From Dermatemys mawii (Eukaryota > Chordata > Testudines > Dermatemydidae), in the NCBI GenBank assembly GCA_007922305.1, contig ML677374.1, forward strand, positions 11,767,246 through 11,831,245: a DNA stretch of 64,000 bases. The letters are read 5' to 3'. Under the pieces are notes generated by a model that was given only the letters and a program-made list of their open reading frames with translations, made no database searches and was not told the DNA's origin. This document shows positions 24,470 to 33,795 of the stretch, piece after piece. The first letter of the stretch is position 1; each line of letters starts with the position of its first letter. The position numbers and the translations under genes are program-made.

Positions 24470-25390
24470 GGAATGTGTCACATCAGAAACCTACATTTTT
24501 CTCAGCTCCAGCTCAAAAGCGTGTGAACCTATAGTCACTGCAGCTGTCACATCACAATGGGTTGCCATGGAGATAATTGCAATGTCGTAACTAAAGGCTA
24601 ATGCCAGAACCAGACTTCTCAGAAAATTACTGGATTGCAATTTTAACGTATCCAAAAATTACTACAACGTCCCTACATCATGATCGAAAATCAAATTTGT
24701 AATTCATGTTTTGAAAGCAACATATCATAATTTCATTGTCTGGGACCTAGCAGAATTCAAATTTTTGCATATGTATATTTTCTTGGGTATATCTATCTAT
24801 CTATAACTTATATCTAGGTGGATATTCAGATATAAATAGATATAGGAAACCAGGATTGCACATAAATAGAAAACATACATACGTGCATACACACTATTCA
24901 TCTATTAGTCATACACTGTATGATGCATGTGCAGTTGATTTAAACGTGGCCGATATACCTAGTTTTCTAATAGTTTGAAAATGCACACTGAACAGTTGTT
25001 ATGCTGTTCTCTGGTAATAACGCTCCTATGAGTCCACATGGAATTTTATAACATCTTGGGGTTTGATAAACCATGATCATTCCCACAGGTATTTAAGGTG
25101 ATATATTCCTAAATCCAAAGTTAGAGCCCAATCTTGCAACTGGCAGGATGTGAGCAGATCATCACTCAACTCAAAGGGGCTCCACACCTAGGCAGTCTTC
25201 TTGCTGCCCTATGTCAAATGCTGGATCACTGCCCTAGTAGTGAAAAATAATACCAAGCTCTTAAATTCTTACAGAGTATTTTCCAGAGCCCCCGATGCCC
25301 TACCCCAAAACATGCTACAAAAACTCCAGCAGGTTTGAAAATATTTACCAGAGCTTCCCTCTGGACAGCTCTGGCTGAATTGAAACCCTG
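24470..25390. other. Single-copy AT-rich DNA
   Basis: No gene was recognised. A short (TATC)n tract lies near 24786-24804. Confidence 0.4.
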
Positions 25391-25392
25391 GT

Positions 25393-25450
25393 TGTAAGCT
25401 CCTTAGGGCAGGGGCCATCCTTTTTATAAAGTACTGTGTACATTTTTTCT
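25393..25450 (+). repeat. SINE 3'-tail fragment
   Basis: 'tgtaagctccttagggcagg' and 'ggccatcctttttataaagt' match the tail seen in fuller copies at 29.4 and 44.6 kb. Confidence 0.55.
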
Positions 25451-25512
25451 TCTAGTATTTGCAGTGCTTGCCCAGCCCCACAACAGCAGTTTCACCAGCA
25501 AAATTAAGGGCC

Positions 25513-25893
25513 CTAAGACCACCATGAAATCTGATTGACACTGGTTGACAGCATGTCCCATTGGGTAACGGAGACCACATTGACAAAGTGGGTCATTGCG
25601 CACACCCCATACGTAGAGGTTGGCTGCGCATACTCTTTGGCCAGTTCAGAACCTCTCCAGCAGAGTCTAAAGGTGACCTGCCAGGTCAAATTCCAGTGAT
25701 CCAACGATTGGATCAGTGACAAGGAAACCATTCCAAATGTCATTCGTTCCATAGGGCTGCTGCTGGCAGATTCTAATCTGGCAACTGAGACCACAAATGG
25801 ATGCCTTGACATAAGTCGTGTTCTGGGGCAACTGAAATGTCCATGTACAGTGAGAGTCCTGGACTGGGGGGTGATCACTGGATCAACATTCAC
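25513..25893 (-). other. Unassigned 126-codon open frame
   Basis: A minus-strand frame with normal amino-acid balance. It contains peptides such as HGHFSCPRTRLMSRHPFVVS and WNLTWQVTFRLCW, but I recognise no domain. The underlying DNA is less AT-rich than its surroundings. It might be a worn retroelement or pseudogene fragment, or chance. No splice-site or start context argues for a host exon. Confidence 0.2.
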
Positions 25894-26194
25894 ATCGCAT
25901 CCTCCAGAAGTACCTGGCTAACCCCTGGGAAGCTAATGATCCAACCTACAGGCCAAATTCAATGAATCCCAGTCACATTTATGGTGCTACATACAAATAT
26001 AAAATACATATTAGCAGCAGCAGCCTCATCAGAGAAGTGGTTTCACTCTTCATGGTGCCTTACAATGCCACGTTGCAGGATGTAACATGCAAAGGATCTG
26101 ATGCAAAATTTAAAGTAGGAGTTAAATCAACCTGTACCCTTCAAAATCAAATACAAATGTGCATTTTAATCTGCTCTCATTAATGGCATTCCTA

Positions 26195-26430
26195 AACTAT
26201 TGAGAAAGTGACGCAATTTAGGCTGATGATCAAGAAAAATTTCTGGCAGCAAGATGTGTTAGCCTGTGGAATAGTCTCCCCTAGGGAACCAGTGAAAGCC
26301 ACATCACTTGGGACTTTTAATAATAGACTGGACAAAACATTAGAAAATGTACTGGAGGGAATAATCCTGCAATGGCAGGGAAATGGACTGGATGATATAA
26401 TAGTTCCTTTCCACCTCTAACTTTTACGAT
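26195..26430 (+). mobile_element. CR1 LINE 3'-terminal fragment
   Basis: The CR1 end is recognisable from 'ttaggctgatgatcaagaaa', 'gttagcctgtggaatagtct', 'ccctagggaaccagtgaaag' and the final 'gttcctttccacctctaact'. These encode worn versions of the CR1 C-terminal peptides followed by its 3' UTR. Confidence 0.7.
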
Positions 26431-26439
26431 TCACTGATT

Positions 26440-27785
26440 CAATCTAAATGGCTCTCATGGTCCACTTGTTAGTTTAGTAGCTAATACAGAAGTAGCTCTC
26501 ATTCTGTCCCTGTTAAACAGTCCATTGACACCTTTCCAAAAAAACTCTCTTTAGAGATTATTCTGCTGACGTAGCAACATACTTTACGGGGGTTTTTCTA
26601 CCCTATTTTCCCTAAACTCCGAAACAGCATAATACCTTTCTTCCACAAAAATGAATGAACCAGTCAACCAACCAAAAAGAGATAAATGCAGTGAAACTAA
26701 TACAAGAGAGAGATTTCGTATTTTTTTTTCATACGAACACCAACTTCTTAAATTTTGGCAAACTGAGGAGAAAACTACACTAAAAACGGTAGCAATTCCA
26801 CCCCCCACACCTCCTTTTTTAAAAATCAGCTATACATAGAAGCCACTCTTCCTTTGCCCCATCATATGGAATGTCTGTCCCATGAGTTGCACTCCCAGGA
26901 CAGACATGGGCAGGAGAGGACATTTACCAGAGCACAACCTTTTGTCTTTGGAATTTGATCTCACTTCAAATTCACCAGAGCCAAAAAAAATCAAAAGAAA
27001 TGCAAAGTGCCTTTTTATTCTGGCATTTTAAATGACAAGGAATTTATTGCTGGGTACTATCTGTGATAGGCAGTATATAAACTGAAGTATAACTGACTGC
27101 TAGAGGAGCAAGAACAGGCCCTAAATAAACAAGAATGATTTCCATGAAGTACCATTTGCTCTTTAAGAAAGTCAACTATTCCTTGTGATCACAACAGTAA
27201 CTCTTTGTCTCACATGGAATCCCTAAAGGGAAAAGGAAAATGTTCAAAGAAATACAAATTACACACCATAACCACATGACCAAACAAGAAGGCACTACAG
27301 TATGAGAGCAAATTACTAAGAAATAATCCAAGGGTTTCAATAATTCAATAGAAACATCAGGACATTCCTTGATGCACAGCCAGATTATTAAATAAAAAAA
27401 GATTGTGTTTATAGCAATCAGCTTTGTTTGACATATTTCCCACAAATATGCGAAATTACCCTTTCATCAGCTGCAGTACTTCCCCTCAGTCATCTTTTGC
27501 TATCCTCTTTTAAGTTGGATCAGATTCTCTGTACGAATCACTACAGTCACTCATGGAGCCATTCAGGCTGTGACCTCTTTACAAATGTGTTCATTTTTAC
27601 AGCAGCCTGTGTATGTATGGGCATGACAGAGCAATGACACGCACAACACATAATTAACCTCTGGTACTCACTGCACAGGTATTTCTGAGAGCAAGAGGTT
27701 AGTCAGATTAAAACAAAGATTCAGTATTTCTAACCTATCTGCACCCCAGTACTGAAGTATTGAGTCTCTCACAGCCTGTAATGTA
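26440..27785. other. Single-copy AT-rich DNA, nothing recognised
   Basis: No coding, RNA or repeat feature was recognised. Confidence 0.4.
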
Positions 27786-27789
27786 GTTA

Positions 27790-27975
27790 TCCTCTCAATA
27801 CCCTTATAAGGTAAGATTGTGAGCAGCACAGATACTATGCTACTTTTATTTCCATTTTACAGATGGAGAACTGAGGCACTGAGAAACTATTTCATACAGG
27901 AGACCTCTGGCAGAGCGGGAATTGAACCCAGAGCTCAGGCTAGGACCCAAACCACTTGACTAGCCCTCCATCTCT
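27790..27975 (-). repeat. MIR/CORE-type SINE, reverse orientation
   Basis: Clear complements of the SINE boxes are present: 'ttttacagatggagaactga', 'ggcactgagaaactatttca' and 'gcagagcgggaattgaaccc', then 'aggacccaaaccacttgact'. Confidence 0.75.
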
Positions 27976-28066
27976 AGATCCCATCTATGGATAGGGAACA
28001 TCCACGGTTTAGTTAGCTAGTATAAAACTGTGACAATCATGTGTTGTTATTTATCATGTGTATTAT

Positions 28067-28303
28067 GACCTTGCCTAGAATCTCCCAAGGGCCCATAGTG
28101 CAAGGTGCTGTACACACCCATAATGAGAGAGTCCTTGCTCTGAAAAGCTGACAATATAAACAACAGGCAGTTCATTACATCCCAACATGGCTCTCACACA
28201 AGCTGCAAGCCCTGGCTTGTGCAAACAGAGGCTGCTTGGTATTCCAGCAGATTATTTTGTAGCGAATTCACCCCACAATACCTTTCCGAGCATCTTTTGA
28301 AAC
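28067..28303 (+). repeat. 237-bp duplicated segment, copy A
   Basis: This segment recurs at 30659-30895 with the same length, no gaps and four substitutions (about 98.3% identity). Its first part (to about 28,160) is a reversed SINE tail; the rest is sequence I do not recognise as any repeat family. Confidence 0.95.
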
Positions 28304-28439
28304 TGTACTAAACTGTCGTCAAAATATAAAGTGACAATGATGTGGTTTTAATATTATTTTTTTAAACAATCTGCACCCTGCGTCACATCAGAGATAGACT
28401 TTCCCTGTAGAGCCAGACCTGGAAAAGGGAAAATGCATT

Positions 28440-28760
28440 GTTTCAGGGAAGGGGAAAAAAATTCATGGCTCTTCAACCTTTTTTCCTCCTGCTACTTGGG
28501 CTTGTCTTTAATGAGCAGCTCCAAATGACAGCTTTAATCACTGCCTCTGGCCACTGAAAGAGGCCGCTAATGATAGGAAAGAACAGAGGACCATTTGCAT
28601 CAATCAGCTCCAGTCTAAATCACTTTTTATGATAATGCACCGAAGCGAAGAAGAACGTCTCTGATGTCTCCTGCATGATGATGTACCACAGTGCTGTCTC
28701 CTCATCTCAGACCTCCACATAAATCTCTTAAAGATGCACACACACCCCACCCTGTGCTGC
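28440..28760. other. Candidate conserved non-coding element
   Basis: No repeat scar or coding frame is seen. Dense motifs include 'aatgacagctttaatcactg', 'gccgctaatgatagg', 'catttgcatcaatcagctcc' and 'tttttatgataatgcaccga'. The texture is enhancer-like; conservation is not visible here. Confidence 0.35.
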
Positions 28761-28876
28761 CAGCACTAGCCCTCATTTTCAACACCATTAATGATCTACC
28801 ACCAGGGTAGAGTCAGGTGAGGTTAAGCAATCAGTTCATTCAGCTCTCACTTTCTGTGGGGAATGCCCACTGCTTA

Positions 28877-28940
28877 AAAAAAGAAAAGAAGAAAAAGGAA
28901 AGGAAAGGAAAGGAAAAGAAAAGAAAGGAAAGGGGAAAAA
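28877..28940. repeat. Polypurine (AAAGG)n-like tract
   Basis: An all-purine run of aaagg/aaaag units, interrupted in places. Its complement yields a meaningless Phe/Ser-rich open frame. Confidence 0.9.
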
Positions 28941-29254
28941 GAGCCACAGAGAAAACATCTGATCTCTCAAACAAATATTATTTAGGATCAGCATAATTCC
29001 AAACTTGCAACTGATTAATATCAGGAAATGATACAGGAGAAATAACAGATCAAATTTTGTAGGGTGCTCAAAGGATTGCATCTCTTCTATCTAATAAATC
29101 AAAAGGCTCCAAGCCTGCAAACCTTTACTCATGTGAGCACTCCTTATTCACAGATGTGACTTCAATGATACTACTCACATAATTATACATTATCCATGCA
29201 AAGAAGGATTTGTGGGATCAGGTCTGAGTTAAAACAGAAGGCATGATCCTGAAC

Positions 29255-29500
29255 AGGACAGTCTTGTGGTTAAGGCACTGGTGTGAGACTGCAGAAATTG
29301 GGGTTTAATCACTGGTTCTGCCACAGACTCCCTGGGTGACTCTGGACAAGTCACTTCATCTTTCTGTGTCTCAATTCCTCATCTGTAAAACGGGGTGATA
29401 AATATTTCAGCTATCTTGTCAATTACTTTCTAAGCTCTTTGGGGCGAGGTCCATCTCTTATTATACATAGGTACACAGAGCACAATGAGGCTCTGACATC
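29255..29500 (+). repeat. MIR/CORE-type SINE, near full length
   Basis: All boxes are in order: 'tcttgtggttaaggcactgg', 'tggttctgccacagactccc', 'gacaagtcacttcatctttc', 'cctcatctgtaaaacggggt' and the tail 'taagctctttggggcgaggt'. It is the best-preserved SINE in the window. Confidence 0.85.
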
Positions 29501-29582
29501 AGGGGAGGCCTCTAGATACTCCAGTGCAAGGTCAGGAAGTATTCTTCCTTGCAGAATCCAGCACTTACATTCGATGCATAAA

Positions 29583-30130
29583 GTAGGGTTGCCAACTTTC
29601 TATTCACAGAAAATGGAACACCCTTGTCCCGCCCTTCCTCCAAGGTGCTCTGAAAAACTGCCTGCCCAGCTCTTCTCATGCCCGGGCTGTGGGTCCAAGA
29701 CCTGGGCCAGAGCTGGGTTGGGGAGAGCTGCATGGGCAGCTGTGAGGAGCCTGGGTCCCTCCACCTCCCTGGGTGGGGGGCCTGGGACGCAGGCAGGGGG
29801 CTGCTTTCGTCTCCATCTTGGGCGGGGGTCTCCCCCACCACTTTTGGGAGGGCTCTGGCACCCTTGCCCTGGGCTGGGGCTACTGGGGGGGCTGGCCTGC
29901 AGCCAGGGACTCTGGGCGGCTGGAACCAATGCTTGTGCCGCCCAGCTTCGGGGCTGGGAGCTGTGTTGCCTACCCACACGCTGTACTATGGTCAAGCTCA
30001 GCTGCCTTCCCGCCTGCCAGGTGCTCTGGGGCTGGGTGGAGGGGCACTCAGGTGGTCCGGAGCTCTTGAGGGGGGGACTCTGTGTTCCTGTGGGAAAGGG
30101 ACCCTAGGTAGAAGGGGCGGGCCGGTCAAC
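29583..30130. repeat. GC-rich interspersed repeat (probable MITE)
   Basis: A sharp jump to GC-rich sequence begins at 'gtagggttgccaactttcta', a word I associate with a MITE-like repeat in turtles and relatives. It ends near 'ggtagaaggggcgggccggt'. Overlapping long open frames in several frames on both strands (up to 222 codons) reflect the lack of AT-rich stops, not a gene: there is no domain and the frames compete. The right boundary is uncertain. Confidence 0.4.
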
Positions 30131-30236
30131 CTGCATCACATAGCAGGATACATGGCAAGAAGTCCTACTGAAGTAAGAACGGCTACTGGTGGAGTAAGTG
30201 CCTTTACAGCCTAAAGAATTGGACCTATGGTCAGAT

Positions 30237-30290
30237 CCAAAGCCCAGTGAAATCAATAGTGAGGTTCTCATTGACTACACTGGGCTTTGG
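30237..30290. repeat. Foldback repeat with 13-bp perfect arms
   Basis: ccaaagcccagtg (30237-30249) and cactgggctttgg (30278-30290) are exact reverse complements around a 28-base centre. Confidence 0.9.
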
Positions 30291-30658
30291 GTTGAATGCA
30301 AATAAAAGAGTAGACAGAATACAACAGATATAAATAATATATATTTTTAGCTTTTCCTTAGCGGTTTTATTTCACTTTGTTATCATAAATGTCAAAAGTC
30401 ACCTTTGATCTGCAGTTCATTTAAGCGGCACAATGTAGCAAACTCTTTATGTTAGGTTAATTTTCATGTCAGCTGTACAAGGTACATTTTTGTTACGTTG
30501 CTTGGCTGCTGAAGTTAACTCCTGGTGGACATAGTCAAAAACATACCAACAGATCAAATGTACCTTTGGAACTTTTCTGTAGTGCAACATCTTTTTAAAA
30601 AAGGAGCAGAAAGCTTTTAAAAAGTTGAAACATCTATAATTTGTACAGCCTATTTTAC

Positions 30659-30895
30659 GACCTTGCCTAAAATCTCCCAAGGGCCCATAATGCAAGGTGC
30701 TGTACACACCCATAATGAGAGAGTCCTTGCTCTGAAAAGCTGACAATATAAACAACAGGCAGTTCATTACACCCCAACATGGCTCTCACACAAGCTGCAA
30801 GCCCTGGCTTGTGCAAACAGAGGCTCCTTGGTATTCCAGCAGATTATTTTGTAGCGAATTCACCCCACAATACCTTTCCGAGCATCTTTTGAAAC
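30659..30895 (+). repeat. 237-bp duplicated segment, copy B
   Basis: Partner of 28067-28303, four substitutions, no gaps. It sits between imperfect 27-bp direct repeats (30649-30675 and 30895-30921, 3 mismatches) that contain the first 17 bases of the duplicated segment, so the duplication boundary coincides with short homology. Confidence 0.95.
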
Positions 30896-30924
30896 CTATA
30901 TCACGACCTTGCCTACAATCTAGG

Positions 30925-31888
30925 GGTCTGATTCTGTGCAACATTTACTCATATGAGAAGCCCCTTTATACAACACACAGTATTTGCTACATTGCTTAGC
31001 TTAAATGAACTCCTGATGGAGAGTGAAAAACATGTTGCCAGATCAAAAGCACCCTTTGAAGTTTATTACAATGAAACAAAGAAAACAGCTGTAGTCAATG
31101 AGACTTGACTACAGGATCAGGCCTCAGAACCGTACAAAATATGGGCAAAGAAAGCCAAGTAACACATGAAACTCCATTGGTTTCATGCTTAATTAAAAAT
31201 CGCCAAGCTCAGACTATGTTCTCTGACATTATGACTAAGTAACCTAAGTCTTTTGTGCTAACCTGGTCCATAACAGCATTCTACATGGGAGGTAACACAC
31301 CTCACGATAGATGCCATTTTGTAGAGCAAAATGGTATCCTCCATATAGTGTGATCTCGCATGCACCGTACGCATGGAGGATTCAATTTTCTTTCTGTATG
31401 TGACCCATGGAGGTGTTGCACAATTATGCACGTGGCCCACCTCAATGCAATGGTTGGACGATGGCTAATGTCATTCAGGGAGATGGTATTCCTACACCGG
31501 CAGAAAAGTTACTTCTGTAGGCATACACTGAGTCTACACTAGCAAGTTACGTCAGCATAGCTGTGTAGATATAGCTTAAGATTAAATTCTTCAGTGCCTT
31601 ACCTCTCCCTCCTCTCAAACATGGACACACACAACAAATATTTGACAGCCTGTGCTTTTAGGGCAAAGACTTTAAATGGCTTCACAATAACTATTTGTGA
31701 GACTTCTACTGCGAATTCTTAATGCTGTGTTTCTTTCTGCTGTCATCCCATGCCAAGATCCCACTCTGCACACAGTAATGAGTGTTGGAAACAGGCTCCG
31801 CCACCCCTGGAAGTAAGAAGAACAAGACACTTTGTCTACTCTGTTGGTTTTACGTGTCTCACAAGAGCAGTTCCCCTGTTTAAAAATC
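30925..31888. other. Single-copy DNA with a worn local duplication and MITE scrap
   Basis: 30980-31075 is a diverged relative of 30485-30590. 31500-31560 has MITE-like words ('tgagtctacactagcaagtt', 'cagcatagctgtgtagatat'). No gene was recognised. Confidence 0.4.
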
Positions 31889-32332
31889 TCCCACATCTCT
31901 TGTTTCAGAGTAGCAGCCCTGTTAATCTGTATCCTCAAAAAGAACAAGGAGTACTTTCTCTAAGGGCATGGTTACACTTACAAGATTATAGCGCTATTGG
32001 TTATAGCGGTCCCCTTATACAGTAATATGAATAGCGCTATTGTATGTCCACACTGAGATGCTCCAGCGTTATAGCATGGCCACATTTGCGGCACTTAATA
32101 CGGCATTAAGAGCAGCGCATTAGGGCATGTATCCCACAGTACACCTCTTCCCGATCTGGCACAATGCCTTGTGGTGGGGGGGCGTCACTTGCGGGGCATT
32201 CTGTATCCTGTTTCAACTACCCATGATGCTTTTTGGCATATCCCAGCAATCCCTGTGTTTCCTTCCACCTCCGGCGCCATCTTTCAAGGGTTTCAGCAAG
32301 GCGCGCTCCGTCTTCCATTGTCGTGTGCCGCA

Positions 32333-33567
32333 ATGAATCCAGAACTGCTGAGGAACATGCTGACGACTGTCGCCAGCACATCTCTGTGTGCAGTGGAGTT
32401 AATCCTTGACATGCAGGATGACAGTGATGAGTCTGGAGACGAGATCGAAGCGGTGAATGCGTTTGACACGAAGCTTCTTGTCTCATTAACGGACATGCTC
32501 ACGGCTGTTGAACGCCACTTCTGGGCACGGGAAATGAGCACTGAGTGGTGGGATCACATCGTCATGCAAGTCTGGGATGACGAGCAGTGGCTGCAAAACT
32601 TTCGAATGAGAAAAGCCACTTTCATGGGACTGTGTGCTCAACTCGCCCCTGCCCTGCGGCGCAAGGACACCAGGCTGAAAGCTGCCCTCCTGGTGGAGAA
32701 GCGGGTGGCTATCACAGTCTGGAAGCTGGCTACACCAGACAGCTACCGATCGGTGGCCAACCAGTTTGGGGTTGGAAAGTCGACCGTTGGAGTTGTGCTG
32801 ATGCAAGTGTGCAGGGCCATTAATCGCATCCTGCTACGAAAAATCGTGACTCTGGGTAACATGCATGACATCGTGGCTGGCTTTGAAGAAATGGGTTTCC
32901 CTAACTGTGGAGGGGCGATAGATGGGACCCATATACCTATTCTGGCGCCTGCCCACCTAGCAGACGAGTACATTAACCGAAAGGGGTATTTCTCCATGGT
33001 TCTCCAGGCGCTTGTGGATCACCATGGGCGTTTTACTGACATTAACGCTGGCTGGTCTGGAAAGGTGCATGACGCACGCATCTTCCGCAACACCGGCCTG
33101 TTCATGAAGCTGCAAGCCGGGACTTTTTTCCCAGACCAGAGGATCCCCGTGGGGGAAGTGGAAATGCCCATAGTGATTCTTGGCGACCCCGCTTACCCTT
33201 TAATGCCCTGGCTCATGAAACCCTACACAGGGAGCCTGGACAGCAGTCAGGAAAGGTTCAACTACAGGCTTAGCCGGTGTCGAAGGACTGTGCTTTTGGG
33301 CGTCTGAAGGCGCGCTGGCGCTGTCTTTATGGGAGGCTAGACTTGGCCGAGGGTAGTATCTCCGCGGTTATTTCCGCATGCTGTGCCCTACATAATCTTT
33401 GTGAGCAGAAGGGCAAAGGCTTCACTCAGGCATGGTCCTCGGAGGTTCAACGCCTGGAGGCCACATACGCCCAGCCAGAGAGCAGGGTTCTTGGAGGGGA
33501 CCAGCGCAAGGCTCTTAGGATCAGAGAAGCCTTGAGAGAGCATTTTGAGGCTGAAAGCCAGTTCTAA
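32333..33567 (+). pseudogene. HARBI1-like DDE transposase, one frameshift
   Basis: Harbinger transposase cuts and joins element ends through a DDE nuclease in the nucleus. I chose the ATG at 32333 (MNPELLRN) over an earlier in-frame one at 32171, which lies in poorly family-like sequence. The frame then shows an acidic patch (DDSDESGDE), a helix-turn-helix-like region at about residues 137-163 (SYRSVANQFGVGKSTVGVVL) and the DDE_Tnp_4 core. That core has GAIDGTHIPI (first Asp near residue 197, codon 32921), then NRKGYFSMVLQALVDHHGRF, WSGKVHDARIF and LGDPAYPLMPWLMKPY (second Asp, codon 33185). After ERFNYRLSRCRRT the frame is lost near 33290 and stops at 33307. The C-terminus continues in another frame as CAFGRLKARWRCLYGRLDLA and CCALHNLC, stopping at 33565-33567. 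The lesion falls at the place where the family has its third catalytic residue, Glu, just before AFG. An AATAAA lies at 33667-33672. Total about 410 codons, normal for the family. Confidence 0.9.
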
Positions 33568-33666
33568 AGTGAGGTGCAGATGGAGGGAGGGAGGGAGGAA
33601 GGGAGCATTCTTTTAATAGGAACAGGCATTTGCTTTTCTGTAGCCTGTAATAATGTATGTACACTT

Positions 33667-33672
33667 AATAAA
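33667..33672 (+). promoter_or_regulatory. Polyadenylation signal for the transposase gene
   Basis: AATAAA 100 bases downstream of the transposase stop codon. Confidence 0.6.
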
Positions 33673-33680
33673 GAAACCCA

Positions 33681-33706
33681 TTTATTAAGAAGACAATTCA
33701 TTTATT
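33681..33706 (-). promoter_or_regulatory. Polyadenylation signals for the Myb-like gene
   Basis: Two minus-strand AATAAA hexamers (33701-33706 and 33681-33686) lie about 90-115 bases beyond the Myb-like stop codon. They nearly overlap the + strand signal, so the two convergent transcripts appear to end within some 40 bases of each other. Confidence 0.6.
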
Positions 33707-33795
33707 GAACAGGTACTTCGGTTGCTGAAAGAAAATATTGTGATGCATGTGAGGGGGAAGCCGGGGGAGGTGCAATGGGGGTGGCATGGGGTCAG

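Noticed and set aside
28836..29081. 81-codon Phe/Ser-rich frame
   Set aside because: It is the translation of a polypurine simple repeat.
29439..30214. Open frames of up to 222 codons on both strands, overlapping
   Set aside because: They lie in a GC-rich repeat where stops are rare. Several frames compete, the amino-acid content is Gly/Leu/Pro/Ser-skewed, and no domain, start context or splice sites support a gene.
28067..30895. Treating the 237-bp copies as two insertions of one transposon
   Set aside because: There are no terminal inverted repeats, no tail and no consistent TSD at copy A; boundaries at copy B coincide with short homology instead.
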